Source: Sorex araneus (lineage: Eukaryota > Chordata > Mammalia > Eulipotyphla > Soricidae). From it: a stretch of DNA of 64,000 nucleotides. The stretch spans positions 11,237,928 through 11,301,927 of the forward strand of contig NC_073308.1 of assembly GCF_027595985.1 (NCBI RefSeq). Direction: 5' to 3'. Shown here in pieces: positions 1 through 12,639 of the stretch; position 1 is the stretch's first letter, and the number at the start of each line of letters is the position of its first letter. The notes under the pieces were generated by a model. The model saw nothing but the letters and a program-made list of their open reading frames with translations. It did no database searches and was not told the DNA's origin. The position numbers were made by a program, and so were the translations under genes.

Positions 1-1449
1 AGCTTGCTAGACCAGGTGCAGGGATGCTGGTTGGAAGGTGATTCTCCCTGCAAACTCTAGTCCCTGTGTTTGGCTTCTCTCCCTGGTCTGTGGTCTCTTG
101 GGTCTCCCTTGCGTTCCTCTCTGCCCCTAGCTAACCTCACACTCCAATTCTCTTTCTCATCCACTGCCACCAGATTCTCAGCCTTAGTTGCAAAAATCAG
201 AATGTGGTGACATTTGCCAATGTGACTATGCTCATTGTCACATACGGGTTATTTGTAAACTTGAACTTCAGCAAAAAGTATTTATGCTTGGATCTCCAGC
301 TCCATTTCCAGGTCCATAATTCCATTTTTTCGTGATTACTCAAGGAGCAAAGTTTTGAAGGATCATGTCAATCAATTTCTCCCCACACCCCTCCCCCAGC
401 CACACTGAGACCTACATAAACTTCCTGTGGAGAGTGAGCCCAGGTCAGCAGCTCTGCAGAGAAAGGCAGGAGACAAGCATGAATCTGTCAAGTTTCAAAG
501 TCAGAAGAAATAGTTTGGAAACTCAGTAATATAATTTGTATTTACTGGGACTAGAGCAGAAACACGCACCTTCCAAGTTTCCTGTGATGGGTTTGAGGGT
601 CAGAGAAGCAGACGGGCTCCTGTGGCCTGAGTTTGTCCTCAGCAGCTCCTGAGATGCTCACAGTGTTTCCAGGGCTGAGATCTGGGGAAGTGCAACCTCC
701 ACCTCCAGTTGTGATGATGCAACAGTGACGTCAGACATGAGGTAGAACCAAGGGTGGATGCCTCACTTGTGTTTAGGGCAGTCTGATCCTCAGTGCTCAG
801 ACTTAAAAAGAACTAGTTCCCCTGTCAGTGTCTGAGGCTGGCCTTGAAGGTGAGCACACCCTTGGTCCTGTGACCTTTCTCAGAAGCACTTGGACACATC
901 AAGATGTTTTGAGCTCCAACTAGCATAGACTCACCTCCCTCGGCAAAGTGACAAACAAAACTTGGTGTTCCTCACTTGAATGTGGGCATCAAGAGCAGCT
1001 GGACCCAGGAGACCAAACTTCCGAGGGCTTTGCTCGCTCTCTTCAACTTCTGATTTACTGATTTCATTTTGTTTTCATTTAAAGGCTCCTCCTGTGGTGT
1101 CCAGAGTCGGTTTTGATAGACTTGGATCCACGCTTGCGGGAGAGCATGCCCTGATCAGTCAAGGGGAAAGGAGGATTCCCCAAATCAAAATTAAGGTGGT
1201 ATGATCAGAACACGGAAAATAGATATCCTGATAGACTTTCCAGGACCCACCCTGTTGGGGGTGTTGGATGAGAAACCAGTAGGCTGCTCCCACTGAGGAA
1301 CTGCATACTTCTGGTGTTCCTGGCAGGGAAGATACGCTGTCACTTCCTGAACACTGACCTCCTTAGCACAGGGTGGCTGCATGACACCTGCAGTGGGTTC
1401 ACATGCCAGTCCCTGGCCCTGGGATTCTCCTCCCCAGGAGAGGGACAGT
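1..1449. other. No feature recognised
   Basis: Apparently unique non-coding DNA. No repeat, exon or conserved motif was recognised; the open frames at 980-1204 and 1191-1514 look like chance. Confidence 0.6.
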
Positions 1450-1620
1450 AGGGGTTCTAGAGTGATAGTGCAAGACATAGCTAACCCGAATTCAATCCTC
1501 AATTGAACACCCAATATGCTCTTGACTCAGGAATCACTCCAAGCACCTCCTGAGCACAGAACCAAGCCAGGCTGGCTGCATGTAAGGTAAGTGCCTTACC
1601 CCCGGCACTCACCCTGGGTC
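1450..1620. mobile_element. Composite SINE-derived remnant
   Basis: The left part (agagtgatag, ctaacccgaattcaatcctc) reads like the head of a + strand SINE. The right part (gcatgtaaggtaagtgcctta) reads like a - strand head. The middle (cctgagcacagaaccaagcc) fits + orientation. Orientation is therefore unclear; it may be two merged old copies. Confidence 0.5.
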
Positions 1621-2002
1621 CAGAACACTCCAGCATTGCTTAATGTCCTCACATGCGCTAATTTTATAGGAATAAACATAGTTTTATCTTCTGCCAGGCG
1701 GCACATACTGGAACCAGAACAGAAACCCGTTCCCGACTGCTTTTGTCCTGAGTAGTTTTGATGCTGGGAGGGAGCTCCTGGAAAGCCTAGGACGCAGCTG
1801 TGAGCACGTGGTGCAGGGGGCCGGCCTCATCCCTGGCCTCTCTGCCCCTCCCAGAGGTGAGGAAGCGAGAGCTGGTTCTGAAGCTCGTAGCCTCAGCCCC
1901 CAGGACTCAGGGAAACATGCATGCTGGAGCCATCTGGGACTTTCCAGAACCTGGATTCTGTGATGGTAGCCCCGAGGTCCTTTCTCATTGTTCTTTCCTT
2001 TG

Positions 2003-2126
2003 CGAGGGGGCCACTCCCAGCAGTGCTCCTGGCTCAGGAATCATTTCATATGGGATGCCAGGAATCAAACCCTGGTCTGCCACGTGTAAGGCAGTGTCCT
2101 ACCCGATGCACTATGACCCTGGAGCC
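2003..2126 (-). mobile_element. SINE, tRNA-headed, diverged
   Basis: Reads in reverse: the body segment (gctcctggctcaggaatcat) is followed by the head complement (gggatgccaggaatcaaacc ... ctatgaccctggagcc). It lacks the far 3' end and A-tail. Confidence 0.8.
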
Positions 2127-2572
2127 CTAATGGATCGACTTCAGCAGAACCAGATGTTTAGGCACATACAGGCCCCACCACCTGCATGGTGGTGGTGTCT
2201 TCGCATTCCCAGCACCCACACCCACCTCCCCTTGGCCTCTGCATCATTCTTGCCTTCAGCTGTTCATTCACATGCTTTTGTGCGGCCCTCTGGATCCTAA
2301 TGTCAAGGGTGTTCTTTCCCCCAGCACCTGCTCCTGTTTTGTAAGGTAGCCACATTTCTCAGGCTCCTGTGGTACTGGGTCCCTGGTCAGCCCAGTAATC
2401 CCAAAGTCTGGTTCCTATGCCCACATTAGCAGTGCTGCACCCCAGAAAGCGGCCACTACCCACACAGGCAGAACAGAGAAATCTGCCTTTGGATGGGGGT
2501 GGGGGGCGGGGCTTGTTCCTCCTCATGAGGAAAAGAAACCTTGTCCATCAAATGGCCTAGATCCAACAGAGT

Positions 2573-2578
2573 TTGTGT

Positions 2579-2614
<36 letters not shown>
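2573..2614. repeat. (GT)n microsatellite
   Basis: About 20 units of GT/TG with one early interruption (gtgtgtgtatgtgtgtg). Confidence 0.95.
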
Positions 2615-2615
<1 letters not shown>

Positions 2616-2901
2616 GCAAGTGGTGGAGGCAAACCTGAGTACTAGATAGCACTAAAATTATTCATGAGAGGATTTGAAGCAAAATAATCAAATTTATGGC
2701 ACTTAATAGTCATTTTTCCTAAATCAGAAAAGTCTCTGAAAAGAGCAAATAGTTAAATAATTACAGAATTGGAAAGGTAATTTTTTTGTTAAATAATAGT
2801 AGAAAATAAATTTGACTTTCTTTGAGTTCCCAACAAAACTTCATTACTCAAGAATATAAGAACAATATTTCTAAGTTCCTTCAAGCTTTAAAGGGAGAGA
2901 T

Positions 2902-3029
2902 GGGGGCTGGGTAGAAGGCTCAATGGGCCATAGCACATGTTTTGCATATGGGAACCCCAGGTTCCATCCCGGCACCACACATACCACCAGGAACACTGCT
3001 GGGTGTGCCCCTAACCCCACCAAGAAAAA
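2902..3029 (+). mobile_element. SINE, truncated and diverged
   Basis: The head gggggctgggtagaaggctc and the box-B-like aggttccatcccggcacc are recognisable. The 3' body is shortened to a ctgggtgtgcccctaacccc remnant before an A-rich end. Confidence 0.7.
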
Positions 3030-4159
3030 TTGTCTCACCGAGTTATGATGTTTCTCAAAATATTGAATGCTAAGTTTCTTGGAATTAAATGCATTTTTTT
3101 AAATTTTATGAGCAACCAGCTTTTCAGTAATTATTCTGAGAAAGATGAGCGTCTTCTTGAAGGCCTAATGTTTAGGAAACTATTAGCATAGATTTAAAAA
3201 AAAGTACAAACTAGGATTGTTGGCAGGAGAAAGATGTTGCCTTATTTGATCCTTGTTTAGTATTGTAAAGTCGGGCCAAAGTTCAGAGAGGAAACTATTC
3301 TTAGAACTAGCCCTCAGATTCTGCCCCATGGCAGAGAGCCCAGGATCTCTGTAGCACCAAGAGGGCCAGGCCTGGTGGGGTTTGGCAGCTTATCAAAAAC
3401 CCAGAGTCTGTGCCCGAGAAGGGGGGTCAGATGGTGGTGGGCTTGTCGGATGGCTCTCAGCTAGGGCTGGGGCTGTTCTTGGCACAGACGCAGCTAATTA
3501 AAGCAGGACCCAGCTCCTAATCAATTCTCTTTCAAATGAGCAAACCAGCCTTTAAGAAGCAAACACTCTGGTATGGATGACTGTGTGGCTCCAGTCTGGT
3601 CCCCAGTGGAGGGCCCAGCAGCACAGGGACCAGGGGACACTGTGTCCTCTGCCCCTATTTGCCCTATAACTGGCTCCTCGGGGTAGAGGGTACAGCTTCT
3701 TCCTAAAGGACAGCTTCACCACGTCCACATGGGTACCCACTATGTCAGTCCCTCAAGTCATGCTGCACAACTGCAGCTTGTGGGCCAAGGAACGAAGCTG
3801 CAGGACCATTCTGTAAACAGAAGTTCCCTGGAAATATTTCTGGCAGATATGCTTACACAGCTGGAGCCTTACATACTTTCCCGATCAGAGAGATCCTGAT
3901 TTCCTGTGGTAGGCAGAGAAGTCAGACCTCAGATTCTTATGTCTGCATGCGTCAGATGGAACTGAATCACCCCACCACAACCCCCACCTTAGGGCTCATT
4001 CCATGCATCTTCACCACTGATCAAGAATAATAAGGGAGTATATAGAATTCACAGACATAGAGATCAGGCTATGACTTGAGGTGACAGTGGGGATGGCTCC
4101 AGCCCTGAGCTATTCCCATTATCATTAATGTCTTCTACAATATCTATACCTCATCGCTG
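3030..4159. other. No feature recognised
   Basis: Non-coding DNA between SINE remnants. Nothing with a recognisable repeat or coding signature was found. Confidence 0.55.
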
Positions 4160-4226
4160 TATCACTGTTATCCCGTTGTTCATCGATTTGCTCAAGCGAG
4201 CACCAGTAACATCTCTGTTCGTCCCA
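4160..4226 (-). mobile_element. Second-body SINE, 3'-end fragment
   Basis: The segment cactgttatcccgttgttca ... gagcaccagtaacatctctg is the reverse of the alternative SINE body also seen at 20711 and 26886. Only the terminal third is present. Confidence 0.8.
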
Positions 4227-5240
4227 GCCCTGAGATTTTAGCAGCCTCTCCTTACTTGTCTTTCCCAAAGATTGGAGACTCTATAGAATTCTGAAACTAT
4301 AAAATTATTCTTGGCGGGTTTTTCTGAGGTGTGGAGGTTTTGGTCAACTGAAGGTGCCTTTTCCACCAGTATGGCCTGATTTTCTTGATCACCCTATAAT
4401 CTGAAATCAATAATGTTAGAAGAGCTTCCACTCCCTGTACCCTATGCTTTTCCAATCCCAGTAGTTTTCTAAGTTTTGTTCTCATGGCAGCTTTGTGACA
4501 TTAGGATGTGGGTGTGGAATCACTGTGCCTTGTGACTGAGCCACCCTCCAACCCCTCACCTCTTCCCAGAGATTTGGCCCTTTCACTTATAATGACGAGG
4601 CTATTTCCAAGGGTAACTAGCGCCACCTTCAGAGAATCCAAAATCCACCTCATTAGCATAACAAAGGGCACCTTGCTTTCTCTCCACACCAGAAATTCCC
4701 AGGGACTCCAGTGCCAGAAATAGTGAAGGTCAAATAAACCTGTTTATGATCAGAAAACAGTATCACGCGTGTTACCAGCTTAGCTCGAGCTCCTGAGTTT
4801 CCTGGGTTATCTGAGCTAGCCCAGCCTTGGTTTACAAGGCTGCAGTAGGGGACAGACAGCTGCCTCCAGTCAGGTCTGGAGAGGAGACTCCAGGCCCCAG
4901 GAGTCAGTTCAGGTGGAGCGTGGAGCAGAAAAGAGCGGATCTCGTTGGCCAGTCCCAGGCTACCCTGAGACAGTTCCCTCCTTCACTCTCTGTGGCCACT
5001 CTTGGCCAGCACCCTGTGGAGTGAGAGGGCATCTGTGCATCAGCCTCGGACATTTGTACCTCCTGTTGGGCTCAAGCACCTGAAACCATGACAGAGCCAA
5101 GACGACGAAAACGTGGCAGTGCAGGTGGGAGCTGACCCGGGCCAGTGAGCTACCTGGAGTGTGGCTATAGGAAAACCGAGCTGAGGACCACAGCTCAGGA
5201 CAGTGCTATTGACTCAAAAGCTACAAGGCCATGTCCTCAA
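4227..5240. other. No feature recognised
   Basis: Unique-looking non-coding sequence; the opposite-strand open frames at 4501-4723 are chance overlaps. Confidence 0.55.
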
Positions 5241-5246
5241 AACCCC

Positions 5247-5397
5247 AGGGGCCAGGGATAGAGAGAGAAAGAGAAAGAGAGAGAGAATACAGAGGATCAG
5301 ATGCTTGCTTTATACGCAGTAACCTGATTCCAGCTTCAGCACTACATATGGTCTCCTGAGCATTGCCAGGAATGTGGCCTCAAAACAAAAACCAACC
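5247..5397 (+). mobile_element. SINE with internal GA expansion
   Basis: The head gggccagggatagagag runs into a (GA)n stretch (5258-5286), followed by SINE body pieces (cagcactacatatggtctcc, gagcattgccaggaatgtgg) and an A-rich tail with caaaacaaaaacc. Confidence 0.75.
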
Positions 5398-7250
5398 AAA
5401 AAAGTATTTAATGGCAGAAAGCAGTTTACACCAGCCCTAGCAGGTGCCTCTCGTCAAAACTTCTAGTCCCATATTGATCTCAATATCCAGGTCCAGACGC
5501 TCCAGTCCTGCTGGGACCTCACTCCACTGCCAGCACAGACACCAACAGTCACAAAACCCTGTGATCTTCAGTTGCTTGAAAGGACATTAGGGAAAACTCA
5601 GAGACACAAAGTGGCCTCTGTTCCCATTCTGAGGGTCGCAACAAGACAGGGGCTGGACATGTGGAACCATTTGCTCCCAGGACCCAAATATCATGTCAGG
5701 AATACACTGAGTGCTGAGTGCTGCCTGAGAGTTTGAACTTCTCTGACTTTCTCCATGGTTAGGGCATCCCTGGGAATCTGAACCTGGATCCTTGCAAACT
5801 TTAGAAGGCGCTGGATGCTGGGTCTCTCCTAGTACCCCAGTACTGGTGTGAAACATCACTCCCGTTGCTGAGATGACTGTGCTCTGCCATGTCCCAATTG
5901 CGGTCTTCCTATTGATGAATGACGTGACAAATCCCTCAGAAACTGCTTAAAATTGTGCAAAATTCAGGGGGATTCCCTCTGAGCTGAGTCCCTGCCAGGG
6001 GCGCTGGCTGCCTCCAACCTGTGACTGCCCGGTGCAGGCCCTTCTCCAGTCAGCCCTGCAGCAAACTCTGCCAGGCTTGAATCCAGAAACCCAGAGCCTA
6101 GGAGCAAAGCTAGAAGCATGAAGAGGTAAGAATGGGGAATGCCAAATCACCACAAATATCCTCAAGTTCTCTTTCTCTTTATTAGACCAAATGACTCAGC
6201 TGAACTGAACTAAATGAAACCCCTGTATTCGCAGCATTCTTTAAAGAAATTGCAGACAAATAAACCGAAAGCCATTGGTACAACCTGCAGATTCTGAAGG
6301 CAGTCCAAAGTCCTGTTTACTTGAGGCTCATAAACTGCCAAGGAGCTGGAGAGAACACACACGGCTCACAGACATGTACTTCGCATGCACAGAACCCAGT
6401 CAGCCTCCCCAGGACTGCGTGTCCTGCAGAAACCATTGCGTGTGGCCCCAGTGGCGCCTACGGGTTCCTACTGATGACTCACTTCACATCCATTGCAATG
6501 CTCCACAAACACACATCAGTCTGACTGGGTGAGGAAGGGCCGTGTTAAGCCCTTTCCTACAAGTTCATGAGCTCGTAAGGAGAGTTCTACAAGTTAAGAG
6601 TAAGTCGGCATGCTGCAGGTCAGTCCGTCTTGAAATGCATTAATAGTGACACCCTCCGCATTTTCCTTGTGCTGCTAAGTTTCTACTGACTGGTCATTAT
6701 AATTCACTTCCAGTTCAGTACACACAGATGACTGGCCTTGCAAAGGCCTGTCTCGCCCCTCACTGACTAGCCCTCTAGGAATCACACTGTGAGTGAAGAC
6801 CAAGTTCATTCTCACGAAATGTTTGCTGCAAGTTAGATGAGTCTGAGAGGAGCTGTCTTTCAAGAAGCTCACTCGGACCCTCCTCCTTCCACCCTAGACT
6901 GCTGAGACCTTCCACTTAGACCACCAACCTGCCACTTTACTCTGACTTGCAGGACATTTCCAGGATGGCCTCTAGGATGGCCTTCAGGGCTGCTCTGGTC
7001 AACCCCAGCACCAAGGGCCAAAGCAGTGCCTCACCCTTGGCCTCTCAGATCTAGCAGTTGGCCGAGCCCTTTGTAAGTGTGTCCCTGGCCCCTATGCATT
7101 CAGCCCACCATTCTCTAGAAAAGTAACAGTAATGGCCCCAGAGTAGGATGGAAATTCACTGCAGCACAATTAAAAGGGAAAAAAAAGGAACCAGAGAATA
7201 AGACCAGGCCACGTGCCCAGCACACAGCTGGCCCGGGGCTCTTCCTGGCA
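5398..7250. other. No feature recognised
   Basis: About 1.85 kb of apparently unique non-coding DNA. Small overlapping frames at 5587-6532 show no protein similarity that I recognise. Confidence 0.55.
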
Positions 7251-7253
7251 CTC

Positions 7254-7408
7254 TCTGTGGTCCCTTCAGTCTCCCCAAGAATGATCCCTGATAGCAGAGC
7301 CAGGAGAAAACCCTGAACACCGCCAAGTGGCCCTAAACAGAAGTGAAGGAAGAAGGAAGGAAAGAAGGAAAGAAGGGAGGGAGGGAGTGGGGAGGGAGGG
7401 AGGGAAAA
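7254..7408 (+). mobile_element. SINE 3' half with expanded GGAA-type tail
   Basis: The body remnant (ccaagaatgatccctgatag, cagagccaggag, caccgccaagtggccctaaa) passes into a polypurine tail of GGAA/GGGA units at 7341-7408. The A-tail has probably expanded into a microsatellite. Confidence 0.75.
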
Positions 7409-9143
7409 GGAGACTTCTGCCCACAAGCCAGCAGGAGTTTAAAAACACCCACTGCCCTCCCAGTAACAGTCTCCTGAAGACTCCCCTGGAGACGCAGAAT
7501 GTCCCCAAAGCCTCCTGGTTGCTCTGGAACTGATGGACCCTCTGGTCACCACCATGAACCCTCTCTAGCTCCTCCCTGGAAAGGGCCATATTGTCTTGGA
7601 CAGTGATGCTTCATCCCCAGGGCAAAACACTGTCACAAGAACCTTGGAGTCACTAATTCCGAGAACTGCAAGACTCTGGGGTTTTCACGGCTTCAACACT
7701 GTCCACCTTGCCGCCGGGCGGGGAACAACAGGGGTCCTGCTGTCCTTCCCGTACCAAGAATGGGGTTTACAGAAATCCCGAAGGGCTGAAACTGCGGAGT
7801 TTTGTGATTGTGTAAATGTCAAAGCACCATTCGAGGAAGGTATTGCTCCTTGAGAAAGGGACTGTCCCAGGTGGAGTCCCCGGGCTACCTGCCACCCATC
7901 TTCACAGGACACTCTTCTGCAATGCCCCCAGGCCACCCCAAGGGGAAGCCAGAGAACAGGACTCCAGCCTGGCAGGCGCCTGGAGTTGGCTAACACCCTG
8001 AAGTTCCAGCGCTGCCCCCTGGATGAGCTCCACACTCTCAAGGAGGATCCCCAAATGGAGGGGCTGGCTAGGGCCCCTCCTGCCCGTCGGACACAATAAG
8101 TGGGGGATGGTGGCCTCAGGCTACTTCTGCGTTGGCTTTGGTTTCCCTGGGGCCCTCCTCCATGGGGGAGAGCCAGGACTCAGGGAGCTCCCAGAGGCAT
8201 CCTGGAGAAGCTAGGTGTGTACTGGGAAGGCAGTGAGAGAAAGAGAGGTCACCTCACAGGTCACTGCACATGGCCAGAACATCTGCTTCTCACTGACTCC
8301 TCAGGCCCGAGTTCCCAGCAACTGAGTGGGATTGAATTCGCATGTTGTGTGAGGCCCTGAAACCCCATCCACCTGGGAGTGTGATGACATCACTGCGGAG
8401 CCAGCCTGTGTTCGGCCCCGCCTGCAGCCTGTCACGGAGATCCCACAAGGGAAGGAGGACGAGGATGAGCAGCTGCCTTCTCCAGTCAGGCCCCAGCAGG
8501 GAGCAGGTGAGCAGGCGGTTAGATTTCCTGTCACTCACGGCCTCTGAGAGGGCAGAATGCTTCCTGCCCCCAGGCCCGCGGGCCCTGCCTCTGTCCCAGT
8601 GACAGGAAACCCCCACTTGAGGCACACTGGGGAGGGATTCCCTCAAGACCAGGGTCAGACCTGCTGGAAGTTCAGCCATGAAACTTGCAACCTGCACATG
8701 GCACAGCAAGACCCCTGCCCCAGGGAGCATGGTGGGGTCCACACAGCCCAGAACACACCCCGCCCTGGGCATTCCCCTGGCCCTGGCATTCTGGAGCTGG
8801 CAGCAACCCAGGATCTCCACGGCCCAGTTATGGGGGGCTGGAGGCATGTTTCTTTCCACACTGGTGATCAGAGGACAGAAATGGGCAACAGTGAGGGGGC
8901 GGCAGATCCAAGGCCACCCTCAGAGCTCAGGCCCTGTCAGGGACTCCACCCCTTCTGCCTGTCACTTTACATTTTGTTGCAGGTGGCTAGGTAACTTTGG
9001 GAAAGAATAAGAACATTTAAAAAGACACTTCCTAGCACAGAAGTGACCCAAAGGTGTGAAGATCACAGCCCTTTGAAATGTAAATGCTAAGCTCTTTGGA
9101 GAGGAGAAACTGAGGCACCAGCCAGACAAAAATATCCAAAGCT
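7409..9143. other. GC-moderate non-coding block, nothing recognised
   Basis: Many overlapping open frames on both strands (largest 189 codons, 8290-8859, - strand) reflect elevated GC. None has a recognisable domain, splice pattern or repeat identity. Confidence 0.5.
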
Positions 9144-9322
9144 GGGCTGGAGCGATAGCACAGCGGGTAAAGCGTTTGCCTTGCACGCGGCCGACCCAGG
9201 TTTGATTCCCAGCATCCCATATGGTACCCCCAGCACCGCCAGGGATAATTCCTGAGTGCAGAGCCAGGAGTAATCCCTGAGCATCGCCAAGTGTGACCCA
9301 AAAAGCAAAAGCAAAAAAAAAA
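9144..9322 (+). mobile_element. Full-length SINE, young
   Basis: Complete copy: head gggctggagcgatagcacag, box-B region ggtttgattcccagcatccc, body through aagtgtgacccaaaaagcaa and an A-rich tail. It is flanked by the short direct repeat atccaaa (near 9134-9140 and after the tail). This is one of the least diverged copies. Confidence 0.95.
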
Positions 9323-9439
9323 TCCAAATCTCAGAAAAGGGTGGATCTCTCAGAGAAGAAGGGACCCCTCAGAAAAAGAAGGAACAGAAGAATCCATGAG
9401 ATTATAATACCATCAAAAATGCCCACATAAACTTTTTTT

Positions 9440-9595
9440 GGGGGGGGAGAGTGCACACCTAATGATGCTCAGGAATTACTCCAGACTCTGTGCTCAGGAA
9501 TTACTTCTGATGATGCTCTGGAGAACAGACGGGACTCTGAGGATCAAACCCAGGCTGGCTGTGTTCAGGGCAAGTCCTCTCTACTGTTAACTTGG
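9440..9595 (-). mobile_element. SINE, old
   Basis: The reverse body (gctcaggaattactccagac, then a partly duplicated ctcaggaattactt) leads to gatcaaacccaggctggctg. A poly-T start (ctttttttgggggggg) marks the tail. Confidence 0.75.
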
Positions 9596-9599
9596 GTCC

Positions 9600-10250
9600 C
9601 CCAGAGAATTTCCAGGAAAATAACACTTAGAGGAGTTGTGTGAGATCGCAGGGCTTGCTCCCGTGTTCTCCCCGAACACTCTCCTGGCTGCTTGCCGGTC
9701 TCTGTGTATCTCTGCTGGCTTTCCAGCCTGGAGAAGCCTATGTTCTCGATGGAACACACTCCCCCTTTCTCACTCCTCACAGCTTCCTGAGTAAATTTCA
9801 TTCAATAAAGGCTGTTTGCTTCATTGGTTTGTCCCCTGAAATTCTTTCCTGTTTGGAAAAGGTGCCAGTCCCAGAAACCCCCATGCAGAGGTGAGGACTG
9901 ACCTGTCCAAGCAGGCTCTTTCCTGAGCGCTGGAGCAAGGTGGAGTGTCTACTTGCTCCCTTGCTCCCCACTTCACTCGCTGGCAATCCTGCCTGCCTTG
10001 ACCCATCAACCTTAGGGCTCTGCTTCCCTCTTCCGGAGTCTCCCCAGCTCTTCCTTTGAAGGTGGCTAGTATAGGAGAATCTGGCAGGTTACCCCAGCCG
10101 CTGCCCCTCAATCCCTAAGAGCACGGACAGGACCAGGCCAGCCCCCATAGGACACACTCCCCGAACACTGGGCCTGAGGGATGGGGCACAGCTACCTGGA
10201 GAACAGTTGCCATGACATTCTATTGTGCCAAGCCTGACCACCCCCAGCCA
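9600..10250. other. Possible LTR 3' end, otherwise unassigned
   Basis: At 9785-9850 an AATAAA (cattcaataaaggctgtttg) is followed by a T/C-rich stretch, after a C/T-rich segment 9655-9780. This layout is seen at the R/U5 end of solitary LTRs. No second copy lies in the window, so the call is tentative. Confidence 0.3.
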
Positions 10251-10879
10251 CTTCAATGCCAGTCCTGGGAGATGGACCCTGCCAGGGTGGGAACAGGGCT
10301 CGGAGGAGTAGAGCAGGTCCTGGGGACCCTTGTCAGCCCCGGAGCAGTCCTCTCGAGACTGACGTGTTCCCCTTGAGAATTAGAGTCCCTAACATGAAAG
10401 CAGCACAGGTGACCCCAGATGGCAGTGAGGACGGCCTGTCCAGGCATGGTCACTGTGCTCTGACTCTGGTCATCTCTGGCCCTGTCTCGGGGGCCATATG
10501 CATTTGGTTATTGTGTTCATACTTAGGGGTCTCCCAACAGTGCTCAGTGAGCCACAGGAGCACGCTGGTGCTGTTCCAGGTGTCCCCAAGGCCACTCCCT
10601 GGTGTTGATCAGGGGACAGTGTGCTGTAGAGAGCTGCACCCCCATCTCTGCATTCTGGGTATGTCGCCAGCCCTTTGCACCCTCTACCCGGCCCTGGGCT
10701 GCCCGTGCAAGCTGTCCTTGTGCTGCCCGAGTTCTTCCACCTCCTCGCAGGTTGCGTCCACTCGCAGCGTCTCACCTGTGAACTGGCCAAGCTTCTCCTT
10801 AGGAAAGAGTCTTCGTCTCGGGATGTCTGCTGCGTCCTCGCACCCAGGCCACAGAGCCCTGACTGCAAATCCAGCTTCT

Positions 10880-10960
10880 TCTTGTTTGGTTGTTTGTTTG
10901 TCCTTAGGGCCACACCTGGCTGTGCTCAGGGCCATGCTCGGAGTTAGTCCTGACTCAGGG
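10880..10960 (-). mobile_element. SINE 3'-end fragment
   Basis: tgtttgtttgtccttagggccacacctggctgtgctcagggc is the reverse of the terminal body. The head half is missing. Confidence 0.7.
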
Positions 10961-12318
10961 CCAAAGGCAAACAGAGCTGTACCATCTTCCTCATCCTTCG
11001 TCTTCTTAGCCCTCTCCCCTGGAGCTCCTGTCCACACACAACGCATTTGGCATCACCTGCCCAACATCTGCTGCCCAGTTCCCAAGGCTGCCTATCAGGG
11101 TGTAGTTTTGGCATGTGGGCAGAGAGGGAACAAGCAGCACAGGTGTCCTGGAGGCCTGTCCTGGGGCCCGGGGTCTGATCCAAGACCCGTGCAGACTCAG
11201 GCCCTGCAGCTCAAAGCATTCACCTTTGACAACCTTTCACACGACCTCCATCCAACAGCAATGGTCCCAATACCATTCTGGGTGCCAGTAAAACTAAAGG
11301 GTTGTGAGGGAAAGAGAGCCACCATGGGGAGGGGGGGGCGGTGGAGCACCATAGCCACTCCCCTCAGAGGCAGCAGCACCCGTGAAGGACTGCAACACCT
11401 CTGGGCTCAGTCATGGATTCAGCCCACCCTGGTGCCGGGGCATGCAGGGAACCAAGGGTCCTGTCAGATGCCTCCCCCAGAACAGAGTGCAGCCATCGGG
11501 CAGGCACAGGAAGGCTGTGTGCCTTGAAAGATGGGATGCTGTGGGGGAGTCAGGAGGGGCTTCCTGGGAGTCACACAGCAGATCGGGACAGAGGGAGAGA
11601 CGCTGGCAGTGGCCCTGGAAGCCCCAGGAGTGATTGTGATCTGGGACCTGCCGATCACATCAGACTACGGAACCCTCCACACCAGGGCTGTTGGGACTGA
11701 GGGGAGACTGAGCTGAGGGTGCCATGGGAAGGCTCACTCTGCTCCACGCTTGCTCCATCCCCGCAAGGCTGGTGACATCCACAGAGAACCCTTCACCTCC
11801 CTTCCTGCAAGCCCCACGCAAGAAGATTTCCCCACACAAGACTTCACCGAAGCCCGTTCCTGGACATGTCATTAGGCTGCAGCTACAGTCTTCACTGTCA
11901 CCCCTCTGGGGGTGAAGGCGCCATCCCCTGGGAGAAAGGAGCCCTTTTCTCAGCAGCGTTTCTCTGATGCCCCAAGAGAAGTTAGACTTGACGAACACTG
12001 GAGCTGGACAAGAACCACAAGGTCCTGGGAACAGAGCAGTGGCCACCGTGTTGGAGACAGCCACTCCAGACTGCGTGCCTCTAGGAGGCTGACCCAGGAG
12101 CACCTTGTCACAGGAATCAGAAGGAGGATGCAGGAAGGGAACTAGAATGCAGAGTCCCAGAACTGGGGGAAGAAGGAGAGCCTCAAACAGGACAGAGGAG
12201 AGGAGGGCGTCACCTCAGCATCACCGCCCAGACCAAGGACACCGCAGGCCTATGTCTGCCTTTGGGTCATCCACACCGCGGTTGCTACCCACAGTTTCCG
12301 GACTGAGACATTGCACTC
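10961..12318. other. No feature recognised
   Basis: GC-moderate non-coding DNA. It contains the second half of a 423-codon open frame (10256-11527) discussed in the findings. Confidence 0.5.
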
Positions 12319-12472
12319 TGCATCTGGAACAATAGCACAGGGCACTCAATCAAACCAGGTTTGATCCCCAACACCTCCTTATGGTCCCTCAAGCCAGACT
12401 GGAGTGATCTCTGAGTGCAGAGCCAGGAGTGAGCCCTGAGCACTGCTGAGTGTGGCCCTAAAACAAAGCAAC
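12319..12472 (+). mobile_element. SINE, diverged
   Basis: The head is partly replaced (catctggaacaatagcacag). The box-B area ccaggtttgatccccaacac and body gtgcagagccaggagtgagc ... gctgagtgtggccctaaaac are clear. Confidence 0.85.
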
Positions 12473-12639
12473 AACAATCAGAAGCTGCCTGAGCCTCTGT
12501 GGAGGCTCAGAGCTCTAAAAACACCCCTCGTGTGAAGTTGTCTGGTCCCAGGGTGAGGAACTCAGGGGCGACGCTCAGCCCGACATGGCAATGGAATCAG
12601 ACCTCAATTTTGAGAAGGCAGAAGTGCTCAGAGATACCA

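Noticed and set aside
8290-8859. 189-codon - strand frame
   Set aside because: No domain or splice context, and several overlapping frames on the other strand are equally open, as expected from local GC content.
9144-9220. tRNA gene
   Set aside because: The head has tRNA-like A and B boxes but continues into the SINE body and A-tail and recurs many times; it is a SINE, not a tRNA gene.
10490-10680. Possible additional old SINE on the - strand
   Set aside because: Only scattered resemblance (cagtgctcagtgagccacag); too weak to call against background.
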